Below, piece after piece: positions 48,787 through 57,373 of a stretch of 64,000 nt of DNA. The DNA comes from Herbidospora galbida. Its GTDB lineage: Bacteria > Actinomycetota > Actinomycetes > Streptosporangiales > Streptosporangiaceae. The number at the start of each line of letters is the position of its first letter. Positions within the stretch are counted from its first letter, which is position 1. The notes under the pieces were generated by a model, which saw only the letters and a program-made list of their open reading frames with translations, had not been told where the DNA came from and did not search any database. Where the stretch lies: positions 124,001-188,000 of the forward strand of contig NZ_SZQA01000006.1 in NCBI RefSeq assembly GCF_005233835.1, read 5' to 3'. The translations under genes and the position numbers were made by a program.

Positions 48787-48966
48787 TTTCGACCTCCCCT
48801 GTATGCCATCCAAACTAGCTCAACCGCCATGGCGGGATTCGGGGGATTTTCCGAGAGAATCGGCTCCGGTGAATTGGCCTTGGGGTTTGCGGGACTGGTG
48901 CGACGTTAATTCACAACTTCTCGACATTTCCGGTTTTGTCGGTCGGTGCGCCTAAGGTCCGGGGGC

Positions 48967-49110
48967 ATGACCTCAGCGACGCAGGCGTACAGCTACGCCG
49001 CGCCCTCCTCCCTCGTCGACGGGCGTCTCAGGCTTTCGACGCCCGGCGGGCGGGCCCTCTCCGGTCCGGTCGCGCTGCTCGGGGTCGCCGACGTGGAGGT
49101 CGCGCTGTGA
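48967..49110 (+). pseudogene. 47-residue remnant resembling a SWIM zinc-finger protein
   Basis: The frame MTSATQAYSYAAPSSLVDGR... resembles the N-terminus (YAY..PS.L...L.LATSGG...GP) of the SWIM zinc-finger protein normally encoded before DUF6493 genes. After ALSGP it jumps to VALLGVADVEVAL and stops, missing the several-hundred-residue remainder including the CxCx(n)CxH zinc site. The stop overlaps the DUF6493 start (GTGA), so translation of the remnant could still drive coupling. Alternatively it is a genuine small leader protein. Identification rests on a remembered family pattern only. Confidence 0.45.
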
Positions 49111-51641
49111 GCACTACGACGGGGCAGATCGTCGGCCTGATCCGGCGGGGCCAGATCCACGAGCTCGGCAGGCGGCTGCTCACCCTGACCGAGGCCGAGC
49201 GCGGCGAGATCGGCCGCGCGTTGCCCGGCCTGGTGAAAGACCTGCGCGCCGAGAAGCTCGCGGAGCTGGCCGCGCGCGACTACGACGCCGACTGGGAGCG
49301 CGCCTGGGACGAAGGCTTCGAGGTCGACGAGATGCTCGACGACCTGGCCTCCGTCCTGCTTTTGGCCGGCATCGGCACCATCACCGGCCCGGCCGCCGCC
49401 GTCTCGTGGATCACCGGCCGCGACGTCAACCGCCGCCAGGCCGCCGGCCTCAACGTCGCCGACGCCGTCGAGGTCGCCGCGTCCCGCCCGATCGAGTGGC
49501 AGCGCGACGTCGCCGTACGGCTCGCGCGCCGCATCCGCCGTCCGAACGACCGGTTCGCGCCCCTGGCCGTGGCCCTGTTGCGCGCCTCCGGCGCCGAACC
49601 CCCCGACCACGACCCGCTGGTGGCCGCGTGGCTGCGGATGACGACCCACCCGAGAGACCCCCTGACGTCGGCCCTCCTCCTCCGGATCTTCGACGCCGAG
49701 GGCGCCGGCCGCGAACTGCGCGACGAACGTCTCACCCCGGCCCCCACCCGCTGGCTGGCCCGGGTCCGCAGAGACGTCCCCCGCGAGCGGGCCCTCGACG
49801 GCTGCGTCAGCCGCTTCCTGTGCGGCGGCGAACCGCAGGACCTCCGCTTCTTCGTCCGCCTCCACGACCTGCTCGCCCCGACCCCCGAAGAGACCGCCGG
49901 CCGCCTGCGCGACTACCTGCGCCTGCTCCCCTCGTCGCCCGGCCCCGTGGCCGAACTCGCCACCAGGCAGATCAAGGCCCTGTTCCCGATCGACCGCGCC
50001 GACCTGGTCGAGGCGGTCGAGTCGCTGACGTTCCGGGCCGAGGCGAAACTGGCCGCCATCGGGCTGCGCTGGCTCGACGCCGAACTCAAGCGCACCCCCT
50101 CGGCGGTGGCCGAGTTCGGGCCGGCGCTGGTGACGGCGTACGGCCACACGTCGTTCGACGTGCAGTCGCGGGCGGTCGACCTGACCCTCAAACACGTGAC
50201 CGACGCCTCTCTGATCGCCGACGGGATCGCGACCCTGCCCGCTGATCTGGCCGCCCGGCTGTCCCGCTTCACCGGCGAGCGCTCGGGCGAGGAGCCCGCG
50301 CCGCCCATGACGTTCCCGCCGCTGCCCGAGGTCCCCGCGCCCAAGGCGTTCCCCGAACCGACGCTGTCGGCCTCGGGCGCGACGTGGATCGGCGCGGAGC
50401 GCTGGCTCGCCGCCTTCACCCGCGAGGCCGCCCGCGACCGCGCGGCGCTCCGCAGGTCGCTCAAGCGCCGCCACGAGTGGTGGCACCGGCCCGGCGTGTG
50501 GGCCGACCCCCGCGACTGGATGGCGGCCCTGTCGGCCGCGGTGATCACCCCCGGCCGGGCGCCGGACGAACCATCGCCGGCCCTGCCGACGCCCCGGCAG
50601 GTGGCGCCGCTGCACCTGTTCCTGCTGCACCGGTTCGGCGAGCTGTTCGACGCCCTGCGCGACGACGTGCTCCCGCCCGTCCTGCTGGCGACCCCGACTC
50701 TCGACAACGGCCACCTCGACCCTGAGGTCCTGGTCGACCGGCTGGAGCTTTGCGCCGAAGCCGGCCGTGCGCCGCTCCCGGCCGACCTGGCCCAGGCGCT
50801 GATGCGCCTGCCGAGAGGCGCCCACCCGGCGGCGGCCGAGAGAGCCGCGAAGGTCGATTCTGCGGCGGCGAAGACGGCGGCCGAGTGGCTGGCCGGCGGG
50901 GGCCTGCCCGACCCGGTGACCGGGGTCGACTGGACCGAACCCGGCGACCACGACCGCGTGACCCCACTCCTGCGGCTCGCGGCTCCCACGGGCGACCACT
51001 TGATCGACGAGGTCATGCTGGCCGGGCCCCGGCGACACGTGTCCGACGAGTTCACCGGCCAGCTGGACTGGTACGCCTCGATGGTGCCGTCGCACCGCGA
51101 GGTGGCGTCGGTCAACTGCCTGGCCCAGATCAGAACGCCGTGGTCCGACCACCGCCTCACCGTGGCCGCTTTCACCCACCACGCCGCCACCGACGGCCCG
51201 CTGGGCGACGCGACCGCCGTCATCCTCGGCGTCTTCCTGGCCGACGGCGCCTCCGACGACGCGCCGATCCGCCTGCTGCTCGACCTGGCCGCCCGCGACG
51301 CCCTCCCCACCGAGGCCCTCGCCCGCCAGCTGAGCGCGCTGGTCCTGCGCGACCGGCTGGGCCTGCGCCCGTTGATCGCCGCCCTGACCGAACTGGCCCA
51401 GGAGGGCGCGCCCCACCAGGTGTGGGCCCTGCTGCGCAGGCTGCTGCCCCACGTGCTCCCCCGCGCGGGCCGACGGGCCACCACCCCCCAATCGGAGGCG
51501 GTCGCCTTCGCGACCGAACTGGCGTCGTGGATCGGCGCGACCGGCGAGATCCCTGAGGTCACGATCTACGCGGCGAACGAGAACAAGAGCCGCTTCACGA
51601 GAGAGTGCCGCCGCCTGCGAGACCGACTGGCCCCGCGCTGA
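49107..51641 (+). CDS. DUF6493 helical-repeat protein
   Basis: 844 residues, GTG start overlapping the upstream stop. Begins VSTTTGQIVGLIRRGQIHELGRRLLTL with a ~100-residue N-terminal domain (ERGEIGRALPGLVKDLRAE), then long Ala/Leu/Arg-rich helical segments that look like HEAT/ARM repeats (e.g. LVEAVESLTFRAEAKLAAIGLRWL). The pattern matches the DUF6493 family. In many actinomycetes these genes sit with SWIM, MoxR-ATPase and VWA-domain genes; none of those is intact here. The protein is probably cytosolic with a binding or scaffold role. Confidence 0.7.
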   Translation: MSTTTGQIVGLIRRGQIHELGRRLLTLTEAERGEIGRALPGLVKDLRAEKLAELAARDYDADWERAWDEGFEVDEMLDDLASVLLLAGIGTITGPAAAVSWITGRDVNRRQAAGLNVADAVEVAASRPIEWQRDVAVRLARRIRRPNDRFAPLAVALLRASGAEPPDHDPLVAAWLRMTTHPRDPLTSALLLRIFDAEGAGRELRDERLTPAPTRWLARVRRDVPRERALDGCVSRFLCGGEPQDLRFFVRLHDLLAPTPEETAGRLRDYLRLLPSSPGPVAELATRQIKALFPIDRADLVEAVESLTFRAEAKLAAIGLRWLDAELKRTPSAVAEFGPALVTAYGHTSFDVQSRAVDLTLKHVTDASLIADGIATLPADLAARLSRFTGERSGEEPAPPMTFPPLPEVPAPKAFPEPTLSASGATWIGAERWLAAFTREAARDRAALRRSLKRRHEWWHRPGVWADPRDWMAALSAAVITPGRAPDEPSPALPTPRQVAPLHLFLLHRFGELFDALRDDVLPPVLLATPTLDNGHLDPEVLVDRLELCAEAGRAPLPADLAQALMRLPRGAHPAAAERAAKVDSAAAKTAAEWLAGGGLPDPVTGVDWTEPGDHDRVTPLLRLAAPTGDHLIDEVMLAGPRRHVSDEFTGQLDWYASMVPSHREVASVNCLAQIRTPWSDHRLTVAAFTHHAATDGPLGDATAVILGVFLADGASDDAPIRLLLDLAARDALPTEALARQLSALVLRDRLGLRPLIAALTELAQEGAPHQVWALLRRLLPHVLPRAGRRATTPQSEAVAFATELASWIGATGEIPEVTIYAANENKSRFTRECRRLRDRLAPR

Positions 51642-51779
51642 ACCCGCCGATCGCCTCGCCAGACGTGATGCGTCTGCGCCGAAGATCCCTCTCCCGGGTG
51701 ACCTCCCCGCACCGCCAGGGGGACGCGTCCCCGGCCGGGCCTCCCTAGCGTGGGACGTCGCCTTCAGTGGGGAGATGAC

Positions 51780-52511
51780 ATGCGTCGCGGTAGGGAACGG
51801 GCGATGTGGCTGGCCGTGGGGATCGCCGCCGGGCTGGTCGCCGGCGGGGCCGGGGTGGCGGTCGCGGTGGCCGACGACCTGCGGATCACGGCCTGCGTCG
51901 GAGCCGACGGGGTGCTCCGCGTGCCGGGGCCGATCGAGCAGACGATGCTGCGGCCGGTGCCGACCGAGCCGCCCGGCGACACGTGCCCGCCGGGCTACCA
52001 GCAGATCACCTGGAACCAGACCGGCCCCACCGGCCCGATCGGGCCGACCGGCCGCACCGGTGCACAGGGGCCCGCCGGCTCGGAGGGCCCGGCCGGTCCG
52101 CAGGGTCCCGCCGGGCCGCAAGGGGAGCCGGGGCTCACCGGCCCGCAGGGCGCGCAGGGAGCGAAGGGCGACCAAGGGGCCTCGGGTCCCCAGGGCCCGC
52201 AGGGTGAGCGGGGCGCGGCGGGCGCCGACGGCATCGCCGGGTTGCAGAAGGTCGTCGCGTCCACCAAGTACGCGGCCAACACGGCCGGCACGACCATCGC
52301 CAAGTGCCCGGCCGGCAAGGTGCTGATCGACTCCGACTTCCAGGTCTCGTCCCAGTTCGTCCCGCTGCTCAACCCCCACTCGGTCGCCTGGGCGCGGCTC
52401 TACTCGCAGACGGGCGGGCCGCTCGACGACGCGGTGAACGTCCTGTTCCCGGTCAACAACACCAACGGCACCGTCACGGTCACGGTCACGGCGCTCTGCG
52501 GGCAGCCGTAA
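51780..52511 (+). CDS. Collagen-like surface protein
   Basis: 243 residues. ATG 51780 with GGGGAG 5 nt upstream. Basic N-terminus and one hydrophobic segment ([23 protein letters not shown]) serve as a signal or anchor. A short Cys-containing domain precedes 25 uninterrupted Gly-X-Y triplets (residues 82-156; GPTGPI..., [12 protein letters not shown]). A C-terminal ~85-residue beta-rich domain with two Cys (AKCPAGK, TALCGQP) follows. It probably trimerises as a triple helix outside the membrane. No hydroxylase gene is adjacent. It stands alone. Confidence 0.85.
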   Translation: MRRGRERAMWLAVGIAAGLVAGGAGVAVAVADDLRITACVGADGVLRVPGPIEQTMLRPVPTEPPGDTCPPGYQQITWNQTGPTGPIGPTGRTGAQGPAGSEGPAGPQGPAGPQGEPGLTGPQGAQGAKGDQGASGPQGPQGERGAAGADGIAGLQKVVASTKYAANTAGTTIAKCPAGKVLIDSDFQVSSQFVPLLNPHSVAWARLYSQTGGPLDDAVNVLFPVNNTNGTVTVTVTALCGQP

Positions 52512-52625
52512 GGGAGGGACTTATCGCTTATGGGTCAGTTGACGGCCGTGATCAGTGGTGGAGCATGAAGCCGTGCCCCTGCCAAGATCACAGCCGTCCT
52601 CCCCGGCGTCTGGAACGGTCCTGAC

Positions 52626-54119
52626 GTGAGGAAGTCACGCAGCCCGTCGCCGGTGCGCAAGAGCAAACGGGAGCCGATCCTCTTCGAAGCCCCGGCCGAG
52701 ACGATCGAGATCCAGGAGATCGACCCGCCGCCGGTGCTCGAACAGGTCGTGCGCGACTATTCGTACCCGAACACCTCGATCGTCGTGCGGCTCGACTACC
52801 GGGCGACCTCGGCGCTGCTGAACCAGGTCGGGATGGCGGGCTGTCTGCAGCACCTCTGCAGCGCGCTCGGCCAGCACAACCCCGAGCTCGGCCGGCAGCT
52901 GGTCGACCGGTTCTCGCCGGTCCAGCTCGCGTGGCTGCTGCGGGCGTTGACGATCTACGGCCAGAACGCCGGGAAGCTGACCGATCTGGGCGTCGAGCTC
53001 CCCACGGTGGTGCGGCGGCTGCTTCACATGGTCCGGCGCGATGTGCTCACGCAGCCGGGCACGGCCGGGAACGGATTCGAGAACGAGGTCGTCCTGTGCG
53101 GCGGCTGGATGCAGGCCTCGCTGTGCGCCGTGCCGCTGGAGGTGGAGCCGAAGGTCCTCGCGGAGCTCAACGGGCTCTACTTCCCGGGCGGGCTCCCGGG
53201 CAGGCGACAGCTGATCGGGGCGCTCGACCCCGACCTGCTGCGCACGGGGCTGCGGACGGCCCTGACCACGGTCCTCGACGACCAGCTCAAACCATGGGAC
53301 CCGCCGCCCGGCCGGCAGCTCGAACGGGTCGACTTCGCCGAGATGGCGAAGATCGCCGACTTCCTGCAGGGGTTCATCTGCACGGTGCTCAGCCCCTTCC
53401 CGCTGGCCTACGCCGACGGCCCCCTCTACGGCGCCCCCTACTCCGGCTGCTTGGCCAGTTCGGAGGAGGTGGCCGTCGACACCGACAGGCTGCTCGGCTG
53501 GATGTGGAACCGCGGCACCCGCGTCGGGCGTGACCCGAACTACGGGGCGCCCATGAAGGTCGCGAACTACCACCCGGGCCGGCCCGCCGACCAGGAGGCG
53601 CTCACGCAGATCTACGCCGACCTGCTGAGCGACCCCGAATTCGCCGGGAAGGTGGCCCGGCTGATCAACCACACGCCCCAGCACGCGGCGGCCGACGGCA
53701 TGACCTACCTGCTGCCCTGCTATCCGAACCCGGCCGTGCGGTCGCGCGAGATCTGGCGGTGGCGGATGACGCACACCCTGATCCACGAATTCATGCACCA
53801 CATCACCCACCCCAACGTCGTCGAGGCGGCCGAGGGCGTGGACCAGCCGCAGATCCTCAAGGAGGGCTTCGTCGAGGTGTTCACGGCGCTGGTGATGCGG
53901 CGACTGTCCGACCGCGCCGCGAACGACCCGGAACTGCGGGCCCTCATCCTCGGTCCGGGCACGCCGTGGACGCCCCCTCCCGCCGCCTACCTCAAGGCCG
54001 GCTACGGCCAGGACGGCGCCGACGCGCAGCAGATCGCCGACGTGCTCGGCCAGGGCAACGTGGCGGTCGGCTTCTTCCTCGGCGACCTGAAACGCCTGGC
54101 GATCATGGAGCATCAGTGA
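52626..54119 (+). CDS. Predicted zinc metalloprotease, large form, right-facing pair
   Basis: 497 residues. A short basic start (MRKSRSPSPVRKSKRE) is followed by helical regions. Active-site motif: HTLIHEFMHHITHP (His387, Glu388, His391), then 21 residues, then Glu413 in KEGFVEVFT, a gluzincin arrangement. The C-terminus ends in NVAVGFFLGDLKRLAIM, a version of the AAYFLG...FIG motif shared by the neighbours. It is clearly homologous to the 602-residue protein at 57374-59182 (NRGTRVGRDPNYGAPM versus NRGQLVGWGKNYGAPF). No signal peptide. The next gene follows by 14 nt. The family is not one I can name; function inferred from the metal motif only. Confidence 0.7.
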   Translation: MRKSRSPSPVRKSKREPILFEAPAETIEIQEIDPPPVLEQVVRDYSYPNTSIVVRLDYRATSALLNQVGMAGCLQHLCSALGQHNPELGRQLVDRFSPVQLAWLLRALTIYGQNAGKLTDLGVELPTVVRRLLHMVRRDVLTQPGTAGNGFENEVVLCGGWMQASLCAVPLEVEPKVLAELNGLYFPGGLPGRRQLIGALDPDLLRTGLRTALTTVLDDQLKPWDPPPGRQLERVDFAEMAKIADFLQGFICTVLSPFPLAYADGPLYGAPYSGCLASSEEVAVDTDRLLGWMWNRGTRVGRDPNYGAPMKVANYHPGRPADQEALTQIYADLLSDPEFAGKVARLINHTPQHAAADGMTYLLPCYPNPAVRSREIWRWRMTHTLIHEFMHHITHPNVVEAAEGVDQPQILKEGFVEVFTALVMRRLSDRAANDPELRALILGPGTPWTPPPAAYLKAGYGQDGADAQQIADVLGQGNVAVGFFLGDLKRLAIMEHQ

Positions 54120-54133
54120 ACCGAGGACGGCAG

Positions 54134-55099
54134 ATGACGCTGACCAAGACCAAGCGCGGCGCCGACGATCCGGGGCTGGACGAGCGGTTGCGCGACGGCG
54201 TCGAGGCGGCGTTCCGGTCGCTGGAGGCCGAGCTGCTGGGCGACGGGCCGCTCGGCTCGCACTGGATCAACGTCGCCGGCCTGTCCCTGCCGCAGCAGGC
54301 CTGGCTGGTGCACGCCCTCCACCTGCTGACGCGCAACCCGGCCGACTACCAGCGCGCGCCCGCCGTGGCCCGGCTGGTCGGGCACGCGCGCCGATACACC
54401 GCCGAGCCCGGCGGCGACGCCTTCGAGCGCGAGGTGCTGGCCGTGAGCGGCTGGACCGAGGCGGTCTTCCCCGCCACGCTCACCCTGCCGGAGCCCGCCG
54501 ACCTGTCCGTCGAACCGGCCGACCATGCGTGGATCTCGGCGGAGGTCGACCGCCGTCTCGCCGCCGCCCCCGAGGGCTTCCTCGACCCGATCGCCGCCGC
54601 CGACCTGGGGGCCGTCGTCCAGGCCGGGCTCCGCGCCGAGTTCCCCGGCAACCGTTACGAGGGCCCGCTCTACGACGGGTACGACCTGAGCTCCCGCGTC
54701 CGCGACTCCGTCGAATTGCCCGACGGCCCGGCGGCGCGGGCGGCCTACCTGGCGATGCTCGGCGGCGACCCGGCCGTGCTCGACGCCGACGCCGATCTGG
54801 CCGGGCGCGTCGGGCGGCTGATCACCCGGGACGTCTCCCACGGGCCGGGCCGGGAGGTGTGCGTACCGGCGGCGGACAGGGCGTTGCTGACCCACGCCTT
54901 CCTGCATGTGCTGGTCCATCCGGGGTTCCGCGCGCGGGCCGGATGGCTGGAGGAGGACCTGGTCACCCTGTTCACCGCCGAATACGGCGACGGCGTCCCG
55001 CCCGCCGAGGGGCCGGCGGTGACGCTGCTGGAGGAGCTCGGGTCCGACCGGTTGAAGGTGGCGATCTTCTTCGGCCGGACCGAGTTCCTCGGCGTCTAG
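54134..55099 (+). CDS. Predicted pseudo-metalloprotease, small form (HAFLH)
   Basis: 321 residues from ATG 54134 (GAGG 7 nt upstream). An in-frame GTG overlapping the previous stop exists, but the paralogue at 56229-57365 aligns exactly to MTLTKTKRG. The metal site reads LLTHAFLHVLVHP: the catalytic Glu of HExxH is Ala. The segment to the third ligand is shortened from 21 to about 14-15 residues (EEDLVTLFT). The shared C-terminal motif is kept (KVAIFFGRTEFLGV), so the fold is under selection. It is probably a catalytically dead partner, decoy, chaperone or inhibitor of the active copies. The stop TAG is shared as CTAG with the convergent gene. Confidence 0.7.
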   Translation: MTLTKTKRGADDPGLDERLRDGVEAAFRSLEAELLGDGPLGSHWINVAGLSLPQQAWLVHALHLLTRNPADYQRAPAVARLVGHARRYTAEPGGDAFEREVLAVSGWTEAVFPATLTLPEPADLSVEPADHAWISAEVDRRLAAAPEGFLDPIAAADLGAVVQAGLRAEFPGNRYEGPLYDGYDLSSRVRDSVELPDGPAARAAYLAMLGGDPAVLDADADLAGRVGRLITRDVSHGPGREVCVPAADRALLTHAFLHVLVHPGFRARAGWLEEDLVTLFTAEYGDGVPPAEGPAVTLLEELGSDRLKVAIFFGRTEFLGV

Positions 55100-56217
55100 T
55101 GCTGATCGGGGATCGTGTGGCGGTGGCGCTGGTTCCACGGGACACCGGCGACCTCGAAGACGTCGAACACCGCCTGGGCCAGCGCCTCGGGGTTCGGCAT
55201 CGGCTCGTCGGTGTCGAGGACCTCCCTGATGAGGGTGGCGCGGGTGTCGGTGAAGCTCATCCCCTCGGCCCCCGGCATGAAGTGCTGGGCGTCCTCCGAC
55301 CAGGTGACCGCGGTGGCGACGCGGGAGTAGAAGGGACTGGTGAGCATGACGCCCTCGCCGGGCGGCAGCAGCGAGTTGATCGCGGTGAGCAGCCGGTCGC
55401 CGACCACGTCGGGGCCGCCGTCCTGGGCGTCGGCGGCGGTCAGGTAGTAGAGCATCAGTTTGTCGGTCTTGACGGGGCTGTCCGCCGGAGTCTCGGACAG
55501 GAAGACCTTCAGCTTCTCGAAGTAAGGGCCCACCTGGGCGTCGCCGAACAGCGTGGTCAGCCCCATGGCCAGCGTCAGCGCCGTCTCCTGGCTCCGCACG
55601 TTGACCGCCAGGCGACGGGCCCGCCGGGCGTTCCTGGCGGGGTCGAAGGGGTGCTGGAGGTTGGCGACGTGGAAGTAGTCGCCCGCCGCGGCGGCCTGCA
55701 GCAGGTCGGGGTCGTCCTGCGAAAAGACGGAGAAACGGCTGGTCTGCAGGCCGAGAGAGGCGAGGGCGGCGATCGTGCCCTCGCCGAGCGGTTCGCGCAG
55801 GTAGTCGGCGTCCTGCAGGGGGTCGTCGGTGCTCATCAGGCCGTAGAGCATCCGCTCGCTCATCGATCGGTCGCGCGCGCCGGTCGCCCCGTCGTAGTAG
55901 ACCTCCCACAGGGCCTGGAAGAACTCCAGGTCACGCTGGTAGTTCACCGATCGCCGGTCGGCGTCGGTCAGTGTCTCGCCCGGTTGGCGAGGGGACGCCG
56001 GGCCGGGCAGCGGGGCCGGTTGCGGCACGTCCCACAGGCGCAGCGGCGGGACCTCGCCGACCGGGTCGACTTCAACCGGGTCGGCTTCGACCGAGTCGGC
56101 TTCGACCGAGTCGGCCTCGACCGGGTCGGCCTCCGGAATCCGCACCTCGGGCGCGCTGCCGGAGCGCGCCCTCGGCCGGACCGGGGCGGATGCGCTGCGT
56201 TTCTTCTTGAACGCCAT
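55096..56217 (-). CDS. Protein with basic N-tail and acidic VEAD repeats; HopA1-like fold possible
   Basis: 373 residues from ATG 56217. Layout: basic start MAFKKKRSASAPVRPRARSG, an acidic five-residue repeat (VEADS/VEADP, about residues 30-55), a linker, and a ~280-residue C-terminal domain (NYQRDLEFFQALWEVYYDG, LAVNVRSQETALTLAMGL, DKLMLYYLTAADAQDG, LLTAINSLLPPGEGVML). The C-terminal layout faintly recalls the HopA1 effector family, but I cannot confirm it. No HExxH. It is the last gene of the TcA-protease operon (11-nt gap from the small protease). A cargo or effector role is an inference from its tail and context. Confidence 0.6.
   Translation of the reverse strand: MAFKKKRSASAPVRPRARSGSAPEVRIPEADPVEADSVEADSVEADPVEVDPVGEVPPLRLWDVPQPAPLPGPASPRQPGETLTDADRRSVNYQRDLEFFQALWEVYYDGATGARDRSMSERMLYGLMSTDDPLQDADYLREPLGEGTIAALASLGLQTSRFSVFSQDDPDLLQAAAAGDYFHVANLQHPFDPARNARRARRLAVNVRSQETALTLAMGLTTLFGDAQVGPYFEKLKVFLSETPADSPVKTDKLMLYYLTAADAQDGGPDVVGDRLLTAINSLLPPGEGVMLTSPFYSRVATAVTWSEDAQHFMPGAEGMSFTDTRATLIREVLDTDEPMPNPEALAQAVFDVFEVAGVPWNQRHRHTIPDQH
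56056..56130. repeat. 15-bp tandem repeats coding VEADx/VDPVx
   Basis: Four to five units of TTCGACCGAGTCGGC-type sequence; two central units are identical and the flanking units differ by one to three bases. They lie within the protein at 55096-56217. Confidence 0.8.
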
Positions 56218-56228
56218 GGGGCTCCTCG

Positions 56229-57365
56229 TCAGGACAGGCCGATGAACTCGGTGCGGCCCAGGAAGTACGCGGCCTTCAGCCGGTCGGGCCCGACCGTCTC
56301 GTAGAGCTCGACGGCGGCCGCGCCGGACGAGCCGTAGCCGATGTCGCCGACCTCGGGCAGCAGGTCGGCGGTGAGGACGTCGGCGACGCCCTCTACCAGG
56401 ATCTGCGGATCGGCCGTCTCGGCCGCCCGCGTCAGGTAGCCGGGGTGCGCGAGGCGGTGCAGGAACTCGTGCGCCAGCGTCCGCCGCAGGTGCGGCCCCG
56501 GCGGCGCGTAGACCGGGCTCCGGAGCCCGCCCTGGTGGGCCGGGCTGACCTCGATCAGCTCGGCGACCAGGGCGTCGAGCTCCGGCGACCCGGCCAGCCA
56601 GCCCTTCAGCAGCGTGTCGAGCTCCTCCCGGTGGGCGGCGTGGTCGTAGCCGTCGAGCAGCGACCCGGCGGCCGGGTCGCGGCCGAGCAGGTGGACCTGC
56701 TGCCGCAGGTGGGCGAGCCGGTCGGCGTCGCCGGTCGGCCGGGCGGCCGACGGGAGCACGTTGTCGGCGAACACGTAGCCCTCGTGCAGCGGCCCGTCGG
56801 CCCGCGCCATCGCCCACATGGACGGGTCGGCGCGGATCAGCGCCTCGATCTCCCCGGCGGTCCGCCCGAGCTGCTCGACGTCGGCGAGCTCGTCCGCCGC
56901 CGCGTCCCTGACCTGGATGAGCCGTTCGGCCAGCAGCGGCAGCAACTCCGTGGTGAGCCGGTCGGGGTCGAACCGGCCGGAGGCGGGGAAGAAGGGGCCC
57001 GGTCGCGGCCGGGGCAGCGAGGCCGGGAGGGCGGTCTCCAGCCAGCCGGAGACGGTGAGGATCTCGTACGCGAAACCGGTGTCGCCGGGTTCGTGGCGGC
57101 GTCTGGCGGCCTGGTCGACCAGGAGAGAGCAGGCGCGGCCGCCGTCGAAGCCGGGACCGGCCCCGTCGGTGTTCTGGACCAGCAGGTCGAGCCCGCGCAG
57201 GATCCAGGTCTGGGCGGCGGCGTCCTGCCAGGCCACGTCGATCCACCGGGACGCGAAGTCGTCGTCGGCGACGGGGCCGCGCAGCCGGGATTCCAGGGAG
57301 CGGAAGCCGTTCTCCACGCCGGGTGAGGCGGCGGGCAGGTCGCGTTTGGTCTTGGCTAAGGGCAT
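56229..57365 (-). CDS. Predicted zinc metalloprotease, small form, active
   Basis: 378 residues. MPLAKTKRDLPAASPGVENGF aligns with the start of the pseudo-protease. Active site: RTLAHEFLHRLAHP followed 21 residues after the second His by Glu in LVEGVADVLT, so the HEFLH-x21-E signature is intact. The C-terminus is DRLKAAYFLGRTEFIGLS. A helical N-terminal region has ILRGLDLLVQNTDG and YEILTVSGWLETALPA, matching segments in all four paralogues (for example VLAVSGWTEAVFPA). It sits 8 nt downstream of the large protease gene and 11 nt before the VEAD-repeat gene. Substrate unknown. No secretion signal, so export would need another route. Confidence 0.75.
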   Translation of the reverse strand: MPLAKTKRDLPAASPGVENGFRSLESRLRGPVADDDFASRWIDVAWQDAAAQTWILRGLDLLVQNTDGAGPGFDGGRACSLLVDQAARRRHEPGDTGFAYEILTVSGWLETALPASLPRPRPGPFFPASGRFDPDRLTTELLPLLAERLIQVRDAAADELADVEQLGRTAGEIEALIRADPSMWAMARADGPLHEGYVFADNVLPSAARPTGDADRLAHLRQQVHLLGRDPAAGSLLDGYDHAAHREELDTLLKGWLAGSPELDALVAELIEVSPAHQGGLRSPVYAPPGPHLRRTLAHEFLHRLAHPGYLTRAAETADPQILVEGVADVLTADLLPEVGDIGYGSSGAAAVELYETVGPDRLKAAYFLGRTEFIGLS

Positions 57366-57373
57366 CAGGTCAC

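Noticed and set aside
48993..52379. A 1128-codon minus-strand frame across DUF6493 and the collagen-like gene
   Set aside because: It spans two unrelated genes and their intergenic region and shows shadow composition.
52512..52625. Possible small gene before the first metalloprotease
   Set aside because: No frame with a start, ribosome site and plausible composition was seen in this gap.
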